Assembly (NCBI GenBank): GCA_964421565.1
Contig: CAYQXJ010000004.1
Coordinates: 1-64,000 of the forward strand
Origin: CAYQXJ01 sp964421565
Lineage (GTDB): Bacteria > Planctomycetota > Brocadiia > SM23-32
Direction of reading: 5' to 3'
Length of the DNA: 64,000 nucleotides
Shown here: positions 17,302 through 25,771 of the stretch, piece by piece
Layout: the number at the start of each line of letters is the position of its first letter
Numbering within the stretch: position 1 is the stretch's first letter
Position numbers and translations under genes: made by a program
Notes under the pieces: generated by a model
Database searches by the model: none
Seen by the model: only the letters and a program-made list of their open reading frames with translations
What the model was told of the DNA's origin: nothing

Positions 17302-18462
17302 GTGAGCCGCAGAACGGACAACCCGAAGCCATCTGATGCGCCAACGGAGTTAGCCACCGCCGAGCGCGCCGACCCTACGGTTCTTCAACGTCAAGCAAGG
17401 TTGCTGGCGGAAGAACCGATGCTGCGCGCGCTCTACGACGCCGTCACCGAATACGTGCTGGTGCTGAACCGTCAGCGCCAGATAGTGTTCTGCAACAGGG
17501 GTCTGACCGCCCTGTTAGGCGTGGATGACCGTGCCGAACTCTACGGAGCACGACCCGGCGAGGCGCTCGGCTGCGTACACGCCCTGGAGGACCCTGACGG
17601 GTGCGGCACCACGGAGTTCTGCTCAACGTGTGGTGCAGCGAATGCCATACTCACCACTCTGGGCGGTGCTCCGGGCCTTCAGGAATGCCGGATAACGCGC
17701 TCCGACAATGATGTTTTGGATCTGCTCGTACGCACCAGCCATCTCGACCTGAACGGCGAGACTTTCACAATCTGTGCCATGACGGACATAAGCCATCGTA
17801 AGCGGCGCGAAGCACTGGAGCGCGTCTTCTTCCACGACCTGCTTAACCTGACGATGGCGCTGCAGATGCTGACCCAGAACCTGCTCGATGGCGACAGCAA
17901 CACCAACGCCGAAGCGCTTAACCAATTGGACCAGGTGGCGCAGCAACTGCACAGGGAAGTGCGTGCCCAGCACAACCTGGCGGCCGCTGAGAATCGGGAC
18001 CTACAAGTTCGCATTCGACCATTGCGCTCACTGAGCATCGTTCATCAGGTGGCGGCGTCTTTCGAGCAGTTCGCGCAACGCCACCAGTGCACTCTGGTGG
18101 TGGCCGAGGAAACAGAGGATGTGCCGTTCCGTAGCGATCCCGACATACTGAGTCGCGTGCTGGCAAACGTGGTACGGAACGCGGTCGAGGCCTCGCAACC
18201 CGGTGAGTGCGCGACCATAGGGTGCGCGAGCAAGAGGGAGATCATCCAGTTCTGGGTTCACAACCGGGCCTATATGCCGCGCGAAGTGCAGCTTCAGCTA
18301 TTCCACCGGTCTTTCTCCACAAAGGGCGAAGGCCGGGGACTCGGCGCGTACAGCATGAAGCTGCTGACTGAGCGCTACCTCGGCGGAGACGTGGCGTTTG
18401 AGACCTCCCGCGAGGAAGGCACAGTGTTCACCGTTTCTCTTCCCCGCCTGGGACCAGCCTGA
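17302..18462 (+). CDS. PAS-domain sensor histidine kinase with Cys-rich PAS
   Basis: A 386-residue cytoplasmic kinase without membrane segments. A PAS domain (about 42-165) carries Cys64, Cys91, Cys101, Cys107 and Cys110, the last ones in GCGTTEFCSTCGAANAI, a pattern seen in a PAS subgroup where cysteines suggest metal or redox sensing. The phosphoacceptor is His178 in VFFHDLLN; the ATPase domain follows with NVVRNAVEAS (N box) and STKGEGRGLGAYSMKLL (G box). GTG 17302 is taken as start because GGAG lies 5 bases upstream and the upstream frame is Cys/Arg-rich without homology. No response regulator is adjacent, so it is an orphan. Its last 29 codons overlap the antisense end of ilvB. Confidence 0.85.
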   Translation: MSRRTDNPKPSDAPTELATAERADPTVLQRQARLLAEEPMLRALYDAVTEYVLVLNRQRQIVFCNRGLTALLGVDDRAELYGARPGEALGCVHALEDPDGCGTTEFCSTCGAANAILTTLGGAPGLQECRITRSDNDVLDLLVRTSHLDLNGETFTICAMTDISHRKRREALERVFFHDLLNLTMALQMLTQNLLDGDSNTNAEALNQLDQVAQQLHREVRAQHNLAAAENRDLQVRIRPLRSLSIVHQVAASFEQFAQRHQCTLVVAEETEDVPFRSDPDILSRVLANVVRNAVEASQPGECATIGCASKREIIQFWVHNRAYMPREVQLQLFHRSFSTKGEGRGLGAYSMKLLTERYLGGDVAFETSREEGTVFTVSLPRLGPA

Positions 18463-20150
18463 ACCTGCCTTCGCCGCTCGCCTTCCAACATGTTATGTAT
18501 AGCTTCGCCAGCCGGCACCATCGGGAACACGTTCTCTTCCGGCGCAACGTGGAAGTCTATCACCACCGGCACCCCTTCGCAGCCCATTGCCTCCCGAAGT
18601 GCCGGACGCACCTCATCCGGCTGCGTGACGCGCAGCGCGCGGGCTCCGTATGCTTCTGCCAGTCTCACAAAGTCAGGGTTGCTGTCAGCGAGGCCCGTGC
18701 CGGAATAGCGGCGCTCAAAGAACAGCTCTTGCCACTGCCGCACCATTCCCAAATAGCCATTGTTCACCAGGGCGACCTTGATCGGCAATCCGTGTTGCAC
18801 GGCTGTTGCCATCTCCTGCACGTTCATCTGGAAGGAACCGTCACCGCTGATCAGGAAGACGGTTTCATCCGGCCTTCCGATCTGAGCGCCGATGGCCGCC
18901 GGAAGGCCGTAGCCCATGGTACCAAGCCCGCCGGAGCTCAGGAATGTGCGCGGCCGGGTATACGTAACAAACTGGGCCGCCCACATCTGGTGCTGACCAA
19001 CGTCCGTCACAATTGTGGCGTTGCCCTGCGTTTCCGAGTCGATGGCTTCCACGATGGCTTGCGGCATCACCTGGCCGGGGCGGTGCACGTAGTGCAGAGG
19101 TGATTCGCGCTTCCAGCGTGCGATCCTTCGATGCCAGGCTTCACGTGGACGCTCACACAGTGGCGGCAGCAGCATGGCCAGCACCTCGCGCGCGTCTCCC
19201 ACAATGGGAAGGTGGGCGTCAACGTTCTTCCCGATCGATGACGCATCGATGTCGACATGTATGACAGTGGCGTGAGGAGCGAACTCATCGAGTTTGCCCG
19301 TGATGCGGTCGTCGAAGCGGGCCCCCACAGCGATCAGCACGTCGCTATGCTGCACGGCAAAATTGGCGTAACGGGTCCCGTGCATTCCCAGCATGCCCAG
19401 GGAAAGTTGGTCGGTCTCCGCAAAAGCGCCCGTGCCCATCAGGGTAGTCGTCACAGGAATGGAGGCCTTCCGCGCAGCCGCGCCGAGCAGGTCGCTTGCT
19501 CCCGCCGTGATCACACCGCCACCGACATAGAAGACAGGGCGCTCAGCGGCATTGATCGTCTCCGCCGCGCGCTGGATCTGTCGTTCATCAGGCGCCACGG
19601 ACGGACGGTAGCCCGGCAAGTGCAGCGGCGTGTCGATGCCTGCATCGGTAGTGCCATCAATGACATCCTTCGGCAGGTCGATCAGCACCGGCCCGGGACG
19701 ACCTGTGGAGGCGATGTGGAACGCCTCGTTCAGAACACGCGGAAGCTCGTTAACGTCCTTAACCAGGTAGTTGTGTTTGGTGATTGGACGCGTCATACCG
19801 ACCAGGTCGGCCTCCTGGAAGGCATCGTTACCGATGAGTTCGGTCTTCACCTGACCGGTAAGGGCGATGATCGGCACGCTGTCCGCGTTGGCCGTGGCAA
19901 TGGCCGTCACCAGGTTCGTTGCACCGGGCCCGCTGGTAGCCAGGCAAAAGCCAACCTTGCCGGTTGCGCGAGCGTAGCCGTCCGCCATGTGGCCAGCGCC
20001 CTGCTCGTGACGTGTCAGTATGGTGTTGATGGGTGCGTCGTAAAGCCGGTCGTAAAGCGTGATCACGGCCGCACCAGGCACGCCGAAGATGTGCGCGACG
20101 CCGTGCTTCAACAGCGAGTCTATGAGTATCTCGGCTCCTGTGCTGCTCAC
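18375..20150 (-). CDS. ilvB: Acetolactate synthase, large (catalytic) subunit
   Basis: The 591-residue thiamine-diphosphate enzyme makes acetolactate or acetohydroxybutyrate, the first shared step of valine, leucine and isoleucine synthesis. The cofactor Glu49 is in ILTRHEQGAGHMADGYA, FAD-region motifs such as VGARFDDRITGKLDEF are present, and the ThDP motif SGDGSFQMN ... VNNGYLGMVRQWQ is complete. GTG 20150 is chosen because GGAGGAGGG ends 6 bases before it; an in-frame TTG at 20168 lies upstream of that site. The protein seems to end functionally near MVPAGEAIHNMLEGE; the last 30 or so residues are a basic tail that overlaps the histidine kinase by 88 bp. The regulatory subunit ilvN is not adjacent. 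Expression is predicted to be attenuated. Confidence 0.95.
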   Translation of the reverse strand: MSSTGAEILIDSLLKHGVAHIFGVPGAAVITLYDRLYDAPINTILTRHEQGAGHMADGYARATGKVGFCLATSGPGATNLVTAIATANADSVPIIALTGQVKTELIGNDAFQEADLVGMTRPITKHNYLVKDVNELPRVLNEAFHIASTGRPGPVLIDLPKDVIDGTTDAGIDTPLHLPGYRPSVAPDERQIQRAAETINAAERPVFYVGGGVITAGASDLLGAAARKASIPVTTTLMGTGAFAETDQLSLGMLGMHGTRYANFAVQHSDVLIAVGARFDDRITGKLDEFAPHATVIHVDIDASSIGKNVDAHLPIVGDAREVLAMLLPPLCERPREAWHRRIARWKRESPLHYVHRPGQVMPQAIVEAIDSETQGNATIVTDVGQHQMWAAQFVTYTRPRTFLSSGGLGTMGYGLPAAIGAQIGRPDETVFLISGDGSFQMNVQEMATAVQHGLPIKVALVNNGYLGMVRQWQELFFERRYSGTGLADSNPDFVRLAEAYGARALRVTQPDEVRPALREAMGCEGVPVVIDFHVAPEENVFPMVPAGEAIHNMLEGERRRQVQAGPRRGRETVNTVPSSREVSNATSPPR

Positions 20151-20214
20151 GGCAGACCCTCCTCCCAATGGGCAACGGCCCGACTCAGGCCCCCGCCATC
20201 GGCTACAGACATAG

Positions 20215-20248
20215 AAAAAGCCCTCCAGCCGTACGGGGCTGAGGGCTT
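20215..20248 (-). terminator. Attenuator terminator of ilvB
   Basis: On the minus strand AAGCCCTCAGCC pairs with GGCTGGAGGGCTT (12 bp, one bulged G) around CCGTAC and runs into a T tract, a textbook intrinsic terminator 65 bp before the ilvB start and 67 bp after the leader-peptide stop. The 7-base GAACGCA immediately before it is complementary to TGCGTTC further upstream, which can form the competing antiterminator. Confidence 0.85.
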
Positions 20249-20314
20249 GCGTTCCTCGTCTGTAGAACGCACAGCGACCCCACCCCGCTGCCCGGGTCTG
20301 CCCGGGCGGGAGGG

Positions 20315-20359
20315 CTATACTACTACGACGACACTGGACTGGGTCGCTGTCCGTTGCAT
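20315..20359 (-). CDS. ilv leader peptide (five consecutive valines)
   Basis: A 14-residue ORF, MQRTATQSSVVVVV, ending with codons GTC GTC GTA GTA GTA and TAG. A run of regulatory-amino-acid codons upstream of a terminator before ilvB is the arrangement of the E. coli ivbL/ilvL leaders: ribosomes stalling at Val codons when valyl-tRNA is scarce prevent terminator formation. The codons for Thr-Ala-Thr contain ACAGCGACCC, exactly complementary to GGGTCGCTGT 61 bases downstream (the 1:2 stem), so stalling would free the latter for antitermination. There is no ribosome binding site; the predicted transcript start is only about 5 bases upstream, so it may be translated leaderless. Confidence 0.8.
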   Translation of the reverse strand: MQRTATQSSVVVVV

Positions 20360-20370
20360 GACTACGTCAG

Positions 20371-20398
20371 TTTATCGTGAACCGTCACTGAGCGTCAA
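20371..20398 (-). promoter_or_regulatory. Sigma-70 promoter of the ilv leader
   Basis: On the minus strand TTGACG (20398-20393), 16 bases, GATAAA (20376-20371). The predicted transcript start near 20364 precedes the leader-peptide ATG (20359) by about 5 bases. Confidence 0.55.
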
Positions 20399-20410
20399 GC
20401 GTGAATACAT

Positions 20411-22534
20411 TCATTGTTCTTGGTCGATCAGCCGGAGCGTCAGCGAGAAGCCGATATGCAGCCAGCCGTTCTCCACGCGGAAAAGGATGCGGTTCACGCC
20501 CTTTCGGAAGTGAACTTTACGCCAGACTTCGTCGATGTCCCATCCCTTGAGTTGCTTCGAGCTGATCCAGACGGGGACGCCGTTGATCTTGAGTGTGCCG
20601 CGATCATCCGTTCCCGCAGCGATCCAGACATCGCGTGGCTCGTCGCAGTAGAAGTCAGTGTAGGCATACCAGATGCCGTACTCTTCGGCATGGGCCGGCG
20701 TGATGCGTGGAGATTCGGACTGCACGAACTCCCAGCGGATAGTGCGCCCACCCTTGCCGATGTAGGTGGCGTCCAGATCAACGACGCTGTCGGGAGGGAA
20801 CTCCCGATCGATGTTGATGCGGTTAGGGTTGGGGAAGGGACCGATGGTGTACCAGGAGTCGATGTACATCCACCTGCCCGGCCAGCCGTTCCCGCTCAGC
20901 TTGCGCGCCCCAACGGCGGGCACGTCGGGTGTCAGCTCCGCAAAGCCTCCTGCCTCATCTCCCTGCTGGCCGAGGCGGAACTCCTGCGCGCCCTCTGGCT
21001 GCTCCTCCGTCAGGTCACGAATGTCCTGCGGCGGAGCACCGGCCGCAGCCATCCCTTCTCCTGCGGCGTCTTCCTCTACGGCTCCGGCCTCTTGTTGTGC
21101 CATGGCCTGCATCATGGCGGACATGTCCGAAAAACGGCCGCTGACATCTTCCATTGCCAGCTCGCGGATGATCAGCTCGAACTCCGGCCTTTCCAGTGGT
21201 GCAGTTGCAGCGGCGGGCGCCTGCGTGCCGAACCTCAGCTTCTCGGCAGACTGGTTCGCCATCTCAAGCATCTGATGAGCCAGGTTGACCATTGATGTAG
21301 TCTCGCGGAGGGCTTTCTCCACCTCTGCTTTGTGCGCCTCAAACCGCTCGTCGGTCCGCACGGCTTCCTGCAGAAGGGATTCATCTAAACCAGGGCGAAC
21401 CGGCTTGACCACGTCGATATCTCGTCGGGCATCATCCAGCAGGATGTCGCGCACTATAGCCAGGTCCATCGCGCGCACCTCCTTGAGCCCCTCAGCGATC
21501 TCGTCCTCGAAGCTGCGAGCCATGTTATAGAGCTGGCCCAGGGCGATATCTTCCTTAGCATCGTTTCTTGCTTCCGGGACCTCGAACGGCGGCTGCAGGG
21601 TCGCCATTGCTTCGCGTGCCCCGTCAGGGCCGGCCTCCGCGGCACCGCGCGCCGGCAAGGCACTCTGGGACTCGATGGCCTCCCGGAGCGATTCGGCTGC
21701 CTCGCGTTGCCGCCCTGCTGCAGCAGCCTGTGCCTCGGCCGCTTGCTGCTGCAACTGCTCAGCACGCTGCCTGTGCTCGATGAGTGCGGTGCTCAGCTCC
21801 CCCGCTTGCTGCTGTAGCCGCTGTACCGTCTCTTGCTGCCGCTTCAGGCGCCCTCCCTGCTCCGCGTTCTCCTGCATGCGCTGCAGCTTCTCTTTCTCCT
21901 CTTCGAGTCGCCTGTCACGGTCCTCAACTTGCAGTTCCGTGTCTGCGACCTGCGCCAACTGCCTGCGATGCTCATCATGGAGGGCTTTGGCCTGTTGGTG
22001 CTGTTTCTCCGCCGCGGCATGGCTCTGAGCCGCTGCGGACACGTCGTACTCCACCATTTCCAGCTTCCGCCCGGCCCGCTGCTGCGCCTGCTCGGCGAGC
22101 GCCTGCAATCTGTCGACTGTCTCAACGGGCATGCCGGACTCTATGGCCTGGGTCGCCTCATCCATCCGGTTGATAGCCGTCTGCATTTCTTGCATCGCGT
22201 CGCGCGCGGCCTGCTGCCTCTGGCGTTGCGCGAACTGCTCGAACTCGACAGCCATGCTGTCGTAGATCTCCGCCATTTCGCCCAGCACGCGCTCCAGTTC
22301 CTCGGCATTGGCTCGTATCTGGTCGGCCGCTTGCCATTCGATGGACTCGGCCAGTTTCTGCAGCTCGGCGCCAGACATTGTTGCCTGCGGACGGGTCTGG
22401 CGGACTACCTCCCGCACGATATCCCTCACGGGCGTCAGCCACACCAGCGCCGCCAGGGCCACTACGTGCAGGCCGCAGGAAACCGCGAACCAGATGCGGT
22501 CATGTCTTCGCCAACGCTGGCTTCTGCTCTCCAT
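20411..22534 (-). CDS. Membrane-anchored coiled-coil protein with C-terminal carbohydrate-binding-like domain
   Basis: A 707-residue protein with one N-terminal membrane helix (about 14-34, IWFAVSCGLHVVALAALVW). Residues roughly 55-310 are a Gln/Glu/Ala-rich coiled coil, followed by a helical linker with low-complexity Ala/Glu stretches, and a C-terminal domain (about 540-707) with WMYIDSWYTIGPFPNP, PPDSVVDLDATYIGKGG and AAGTDDRGTLKINGVPVW, a galactose-binding/PA14-like beta-sandwich pattern common in PVC secreted proteins. The topology (short cytoplasmic tail, one helix, long periplasmic part) is that of TonB or TolA, but no TonB domain is present. Its ATG lies 1 base after the exbD stop. 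I infer a partner energised by ExbB/ExbD; the role is unknown. Confidence 0.7.
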   Translation of the reverse strand: MESRSQRWRRHDRIWFAVSCGLHVVALAALVWLTPVRDIVREVVRQTRPQATMSGAELQKLAESIEWQAADQIRANAEELERVLGEMAEIYDSMAVEFEQFAQRQRQQAARDAMQEMQTAINRMDEATQAIESGMPVETVDRLQALAEQAQQRAGRKLEMVEYDVSAAAQSHAAAEKQHQQAKALHDEHRRQLAQVADTELQVEDRDRRLEEEKEKLQRMQENAEQGGRLKRQQETVQRLQQQAGELSTALIEHRQRAEQLQQQAAEAQAAAAGRQREAAESLREAIESQSALPARGAAEAGPDGAREAMATLQPPFEVPEARNDAKEDIALGQLYNMARSFEDEIAEGLKEVRAMDLAIVRDILLDDARRDIDVVKPVRPGLDESLLQEAVRTDERFEAHKAEVEKALRETTSMVNLAHQMLEMANQSAEKLRFGTQAPAAATAPLERPEFELIIRELAMEDVSGRFSDMSAMMQAMAQQEAGAVEEDAAGEGMAAAGAPPQDIRDLTEEQPEGAQEFRLGQQGDEAGGFAELTPDVPAVGARKLSGNGWPGRWMYIDSWYTIGPFPNPNRINIDREFPPDSVVDLDATYIGKGGRTIRWEFVQSESPRITPAHAEEYGIWYAYTDFYCDEPRDVWIAAGTDDRGTLKINGVPVWISSKQLKGWDIDEVWRKVHFRKGVNRILFRVENGWLHIGFSLTLRLIDQEQ

Positions 22535-22535
22535 A

Positions 22536-22964
22536 TCAGGGCAGCTCGATCTCGTACATAACTTTCTTGGTCTTGATACCAAGGTTACTCAGGCCCTTAA
22601 AGTGACACATGTCGAGAACCCTGACTGCAGCCCACATCGGGGCCTCGCGGTCGGCGTCGATCCGGATTCGGTGGTTGGGGTCTTGTGCTGCAATTGCGTC
22701 CAGCTTCTCCATCAGGAAGCCCTGCCCGACCGGTTCTGAACCCAGGTACAGGCTGCCAGCCTGATCAATGGAGATGATTGTCATATTGTCCTGCACCTGC
22801 CGACTCACGCTCGCGGCAGCAACCGGAAGGTCGAGGGGTAACTCTTTCTCGATCTTCTTCAGCGTTGTGGCCACCAGAAAGAAGATGAGCAGCAAGAAAA
22901 CGCAGTCAATCAGCGGCGCCATCTGGACGGCGATCTCCTCCTCCTGCTGCAGGTCAATCCTCAT
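22536..22964 (-). CDS. Biopolymer transport protein ExbD/TolR
   Basis: A 142-residue protein with the family layout: cytoplasmic start MRIDLQQEEEIAVQMAPLIDCVFLLLIFFLVAT with the membrane Asp (LIDCVF) that carries protons, then a periplasmic domain (ISIDQAGSLYLGSEPV, IRIDADREAPMWAAVRVLDMCHFKGL). With ExbB it forms a proton-driven motor in the inner membrane. ATG 22964 follows AAGGAGAAC and overlaps the exbB end by 11 bases, so it is coupled. It could serve TonB-like, Tol-like or a private partner; the gene after it suggests the last. Confidence 0.88.
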   Translation of the reverse strand: MRIDLQQEEEIAVQMAPLIDCVFLLLIFFLVATTLKKIEKELPLDLPVAAASVSRQVQDNMTIISIDQAGSLYLGSEPVGQGFLMEKLDAIAAQDPNHRIRIDADREAPMWAAVRVLDMCHFKGLSNLGIKTKKVMYEIELP

Positions 22965-23844
22965 CGGCGCCGTTCTCCTTGCCCGAGACGTCCTCGGCGG
23001 AGCCGTACCACGTGCTGAGCAGTTCGCCCATCTCTTCTTCGAGGGCCAGCCCAAGCTGCTGGGTTCGGCTCTTGAAGTAGTGATAGAGCACCAGCGCCGG
23101 CACGGCGATCGTGAGGCCAGCGCCTGTGGTGATAAGCGCCTTGGATATGTCTCCACCCAGCAGGGATGCGTCGCCGAGCGAGCCCGCAGCCGCGACCTTG
23201 TCGAATGCCCCGATCATGCCGATCACCGTTCCGAGCAGCCCGAGCAAAGGCGAGACCGTGGCCACCACAGCCAGGGGATAGGCCTTCTGCAAGTGCCTGC
23301 GCAGATCGCGCGAGGCCACATCGCCTGCGATCGTCGAGACATCCGTAAGCGTGCTGTGCCGATGACGCGCCACCACAGCCAACGCCCGCGCCAGGGTGCT
23401 ATTGCTCTCGTTCGGCAGGTTTCTCAGCGCCTCCCAGCGCTCTTGCTGCCAGAGTGTGTGCGCCCTCGATGCCAATCCATCTGGAACTACGGCCTTCGCC
23501 CTCAGGTTGACGAAGCGCTCAATGGCGTAGCCGACCCCCGCTATGGAAGCCAGGAGAAGGAAAACCATAGTGAGCCCACCTTGCCGGAGCTTCAGCACGA
23601 AGGCCTCTCCCATAGTGCGCTCTCGCTGCTCAACATCGGCAGCGCCCGCCTCCAGGTCGGACTGCATCCCCGTGGCCGCGGGCACTTCGACGGGAGAAGC
23701 GGCGGGCGCCGTTGGGTCAGCCGCCACGGCAGGGGCTGGCTGCTCGGTACTCGCCTGCGCCTGCTGGGCGTCGGCACGCCAGCCGCAGACCCCGGCCAAG
23801 CAGAAGACGGCAATCAGGACACCACACTTACTGCATAACTGCAT
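22954..23844 (-). CDS. MotA/TolQ/ExbB proton channel protein
   Basis: A 296-residue protein with an N-terminal signal-like segment (CGVLIAVFCLAGVCGWRADA), an Ala/Pro-rich periplasmic stretch, one membrane helix (LTMVFLLLASIAGVGYAIERF), a cytoplasmic loop, and the conserved pair of helices around AVVATVSPLLGLLGTVIGMIGAF and ALITTGAGLTIAVPALVLYHYF. The long N-terminal extension before the first channel helix is the form found in many non-proteobacterial ExbB proteins. It is the first gene of a three-gene operon. ATG 23844 has GAGGG upstream; a GTG 39 bases earlier is also in frame. Confidence 0.88.
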   Translation of the reverse strand: MQLCSKCGVLIAVFCLAGVCGWRADAQQAQASTEQPAPAVAADPTAPAASPVEVPAATGMQSDLEAGAADVEQRERTMGEAFVLKLRQGGLTMVFLLLASIAGVGYAIERFVNLRAKAVVPDGLASRAHTLWQQERWEALRNLPNESNSTLARALAVVARHRHSTLTDVSTIAGDVASRDLRRHLQKAYPLAVVATVSPLLGLLGTVIGMIGAFDKVAAAGSLGDASLLGGDISKALITTGAGLTIAVPALVLYHYFKSRTQQLGLALEEEMGELLSTWYGSAEDVSGKENGADED

Positions 23845-23916
23845 GCTCAGCCCTCCACTGCGATACACAATCTTTGCGTTCACAGGACTGTAGTAGGCAA
23901 AACGGGATACAAAGAG

Positions 23917-23946
23917 ACACTACAGGCAACCGCCCCACTCTGTCAA
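23917..23946 (-). promoter_or_regulatory. Possible promoter of the exbB operon
   Basis: On the minus strand TTGACA, 18 bases, TAGTGT, 73 bp before the exbB start. The -35 box is perfect; the -10 box is weak and equals that before the aldolase-like gene. Confidence 0.4.
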
Positions 23947-24084
23947 AGGTCCGCCCGTCTCTGCGACCGGCCCAACGCGGAGCGTGGCGCCAGGGACCTG
24001 TCCGGCGCCATGGCGTGCAGAAGGTGAGTGACACGTCGAGAACGCGTCACGAGAATGGGAGTTCTGCAGGGCCGAGCCCTCCTG

Positions 24085-24113
24085 TTGAGCATCAGGGCCT
24101 ACGTGCATATTAT
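24085..24113 (+). promoter_or_regulatory. Sigma-70-like promoter of the phosphatase gene
   Basis: TTGAGC, 17 bases, TATTAT, with an expected start near 24120, about 35 bases before the ATG at 24155. Confidence 0.5.
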
Positions 24114-24154
24114 ATAGTAGCGGGCGCACGAGGAACTGCCATTCGGGGGCTGTC

Positions 24155-25771
24155 ATGGAGAAGCACCTGTCTGACGTGCACACCTTCGCACACCCGAGGG
24201 AGGTGCCAGCGCCCGAACGTGTGCGGTCGCAACTCGCATCTGCGCTGGACAGTATGTGGCGGAGACTCCGTCTCTGCCGATCACAGCTTGGGTGCGAATT
24301 CAGATGGTTCGGGCGTTTGCTCGAGGAGAATGTCTTCCCTGCCGCTCGCAAGAAACGTTCGGCAGATGCGGACTTGAACCTCAGCGTGCAGGGCCACGGG
24401 CGCGTGGCGCTCATTGGAACCCAAGAGGCCCTGCCCGAACGCTTCCCCCAACTATGCGAGTTCCTGACAGAGATAGGCATCCGTAGCCTCGAGCTGGACA
24501 CAGACCTGGAGTCAAACCAGGTCAGTGACGTGCTGGAGGTACTGTGGAGCACGCGTCGCCGCCTTACGGGGCAGTCCCCCCGCTGGTGGTGTCAGCTCCT
24601 GGGGCGAAGCGCGGTGTTCGACGCCCTGACCTCTGCCGCCGGGCTGCACATCTCCTGTGCCGAAGCGCGCTTGATGCCGCAGGAGGGACTTCTGCAGGTG
24701 CGCAACTCCTACTGCCCCCTCACGTTCTCCCGGGCGGTAACGGCATACATGCAGCGGAACTCCGCCTTCCGCGACCATCGGGCTTTCTTCCGTGCCGCTC
24801 CGCGTTACGGCGTACTGGCGGCCTTGCTGGTGTTCATCCCCATCGTCGGTGCCCTTCTGCTGGGCAACACGCCGAGCTTGGTCCTTGCCATAGGGTTTGC
24901 CCTGGCGCTGTTTGTGGGCTTGGGCATGGCCGTGCTCTTCGAGACCATCGGGGCGGTGGAATACGATAAGGAGTACCAGGCCAAGCAACTCCGCGAGCGA
25001 CACGAGGCATTGAGGCGGGCTCACGAGAGAATTCAGGCCGATCTGCAGCGCGCAAGGCGAGTTCAGCGCATGCTGGTACCGGCGCAGGACGTGCAGCCCT
25101 TCCCCGACAGACTACGAGTGGCGCACACCTTTGTGCCGCAGATGGCTGTGGGCGGCGACTACTACGACCTGGAGGCGCTTCCGGATGGGCGCCTCGCCAT
25201 ACTCTTCGCCGACGTCTCGGGACACGGCATGTCGAGCGCTTTCGTGACCGGCATCATCAAGACGATCTTTGAGCTCGACCAGCGAGCCGCACGCCCACCC
25301 CAAGAGTTCGTCTCGGACGTGAATCGCGTGCTGGAGCAGATCACACCTCTCGACAGTTTCGCCGCGATCGTCTTCGCCAGCTACGATACGGCGGACCATA
25401 CTCTCACCTATACCAACGCAGGCCATCAGCCGCTGCCCATGATCGTGCGGAGATCTGGGGCTGAGATCGAGCATCTGGATGACGCAGTGGGATTGGTGGC
25501 TGGGATACAGGAAGAAACCCACTACGAACAACGCCAGGTGAGCCTGCAGCCGGGCGACAAGTTTATCCTGTGCACCGACGGTATCACGGAGAGCGCGAAT
25601 CCGGATGGGAATCGGTTCGGGCTGAGCAGGCTCGAAGAGGTATTGCGCTCATGCCCCGAGTGCCCTGCCAGCGACCTTCCGCGACAGATCTTAGAGGCGG
25701 TCGCGCGCCACACTCGCGAAACTCCGCAGGAAGACGACCAGACCATCCTGGTGATGGAAGTTCTCACCTAA
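24155..25771 (+). CDS. PP2C-type (SpoIIE/RsbU) serine phosphatase with membrane helices
   Basis: A 538-residue protein. Residues 1-205 form an N-terminal region of unknown fold, followed by two membrane helices (YGVLAALLVFIPIVGALLL and LVLAIGFALALFVGLGMAVLF, about 210-260), a coiled coil (270-310), and a SpoIIE domain from about 325: VGGDYYDLEALPDG, ILFADVSGHGMSSAF and LCTDGITESANPDGNRFG, then EDDQTILVMEV supply the metal-binding aspartates. Such enzymes dephosphorylate anti-sigma-factor antagonists in partner-switching stress pathways. No STAS or anti-sigma gene is adjacent. It converges on the GH116 gene with an 8-bp overlap. Confidence 0.88.
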   Translation: MEKHLSDVHTFAHPREVPAPERVRSQLASALDSMWRRLRLCRSQLGCEFRWFGRLLEENVFPAARKKRSADADLNLSVQGHGRVALIGTQEALPERFPQLCEFLTEIGIRSLELDTDLESNQVSDVLEVLWSTRRRLTGQSPRWWCQLLGRSAVFDALTSAAGLHISCAEARLMPQEGLLQVRNSYCPLTFSRAVTAYMQRNSAFRDHRAFFRAAPRYGVLAALLVFIPIVGALLLGNTPSLVLAIGFALALFVGLGMAVLFETIGAVEYDKEYQAKQLRERHEALRRAHERIQADLQRARRVQRMLVPAQDVQPFPDRLRVAHTFVPQMAVGGDYYDLEALPDGRLAILFADVSGHGMSSAFVTGIIKTIFELDQRAARPPQEFVSDVNRVLEQITPLDSFAAIVFASYDTADHTLTYTNAGHQPLPMIVRRSGAEIEHLDDAVGLVAGIQEETHYEQRQVSLQPGDKFILCTDGITESANPDGNRFGLSRLEEVLRSCPECPASDLPRQILEAVARHTRETPQEDDQTILVMEVLT

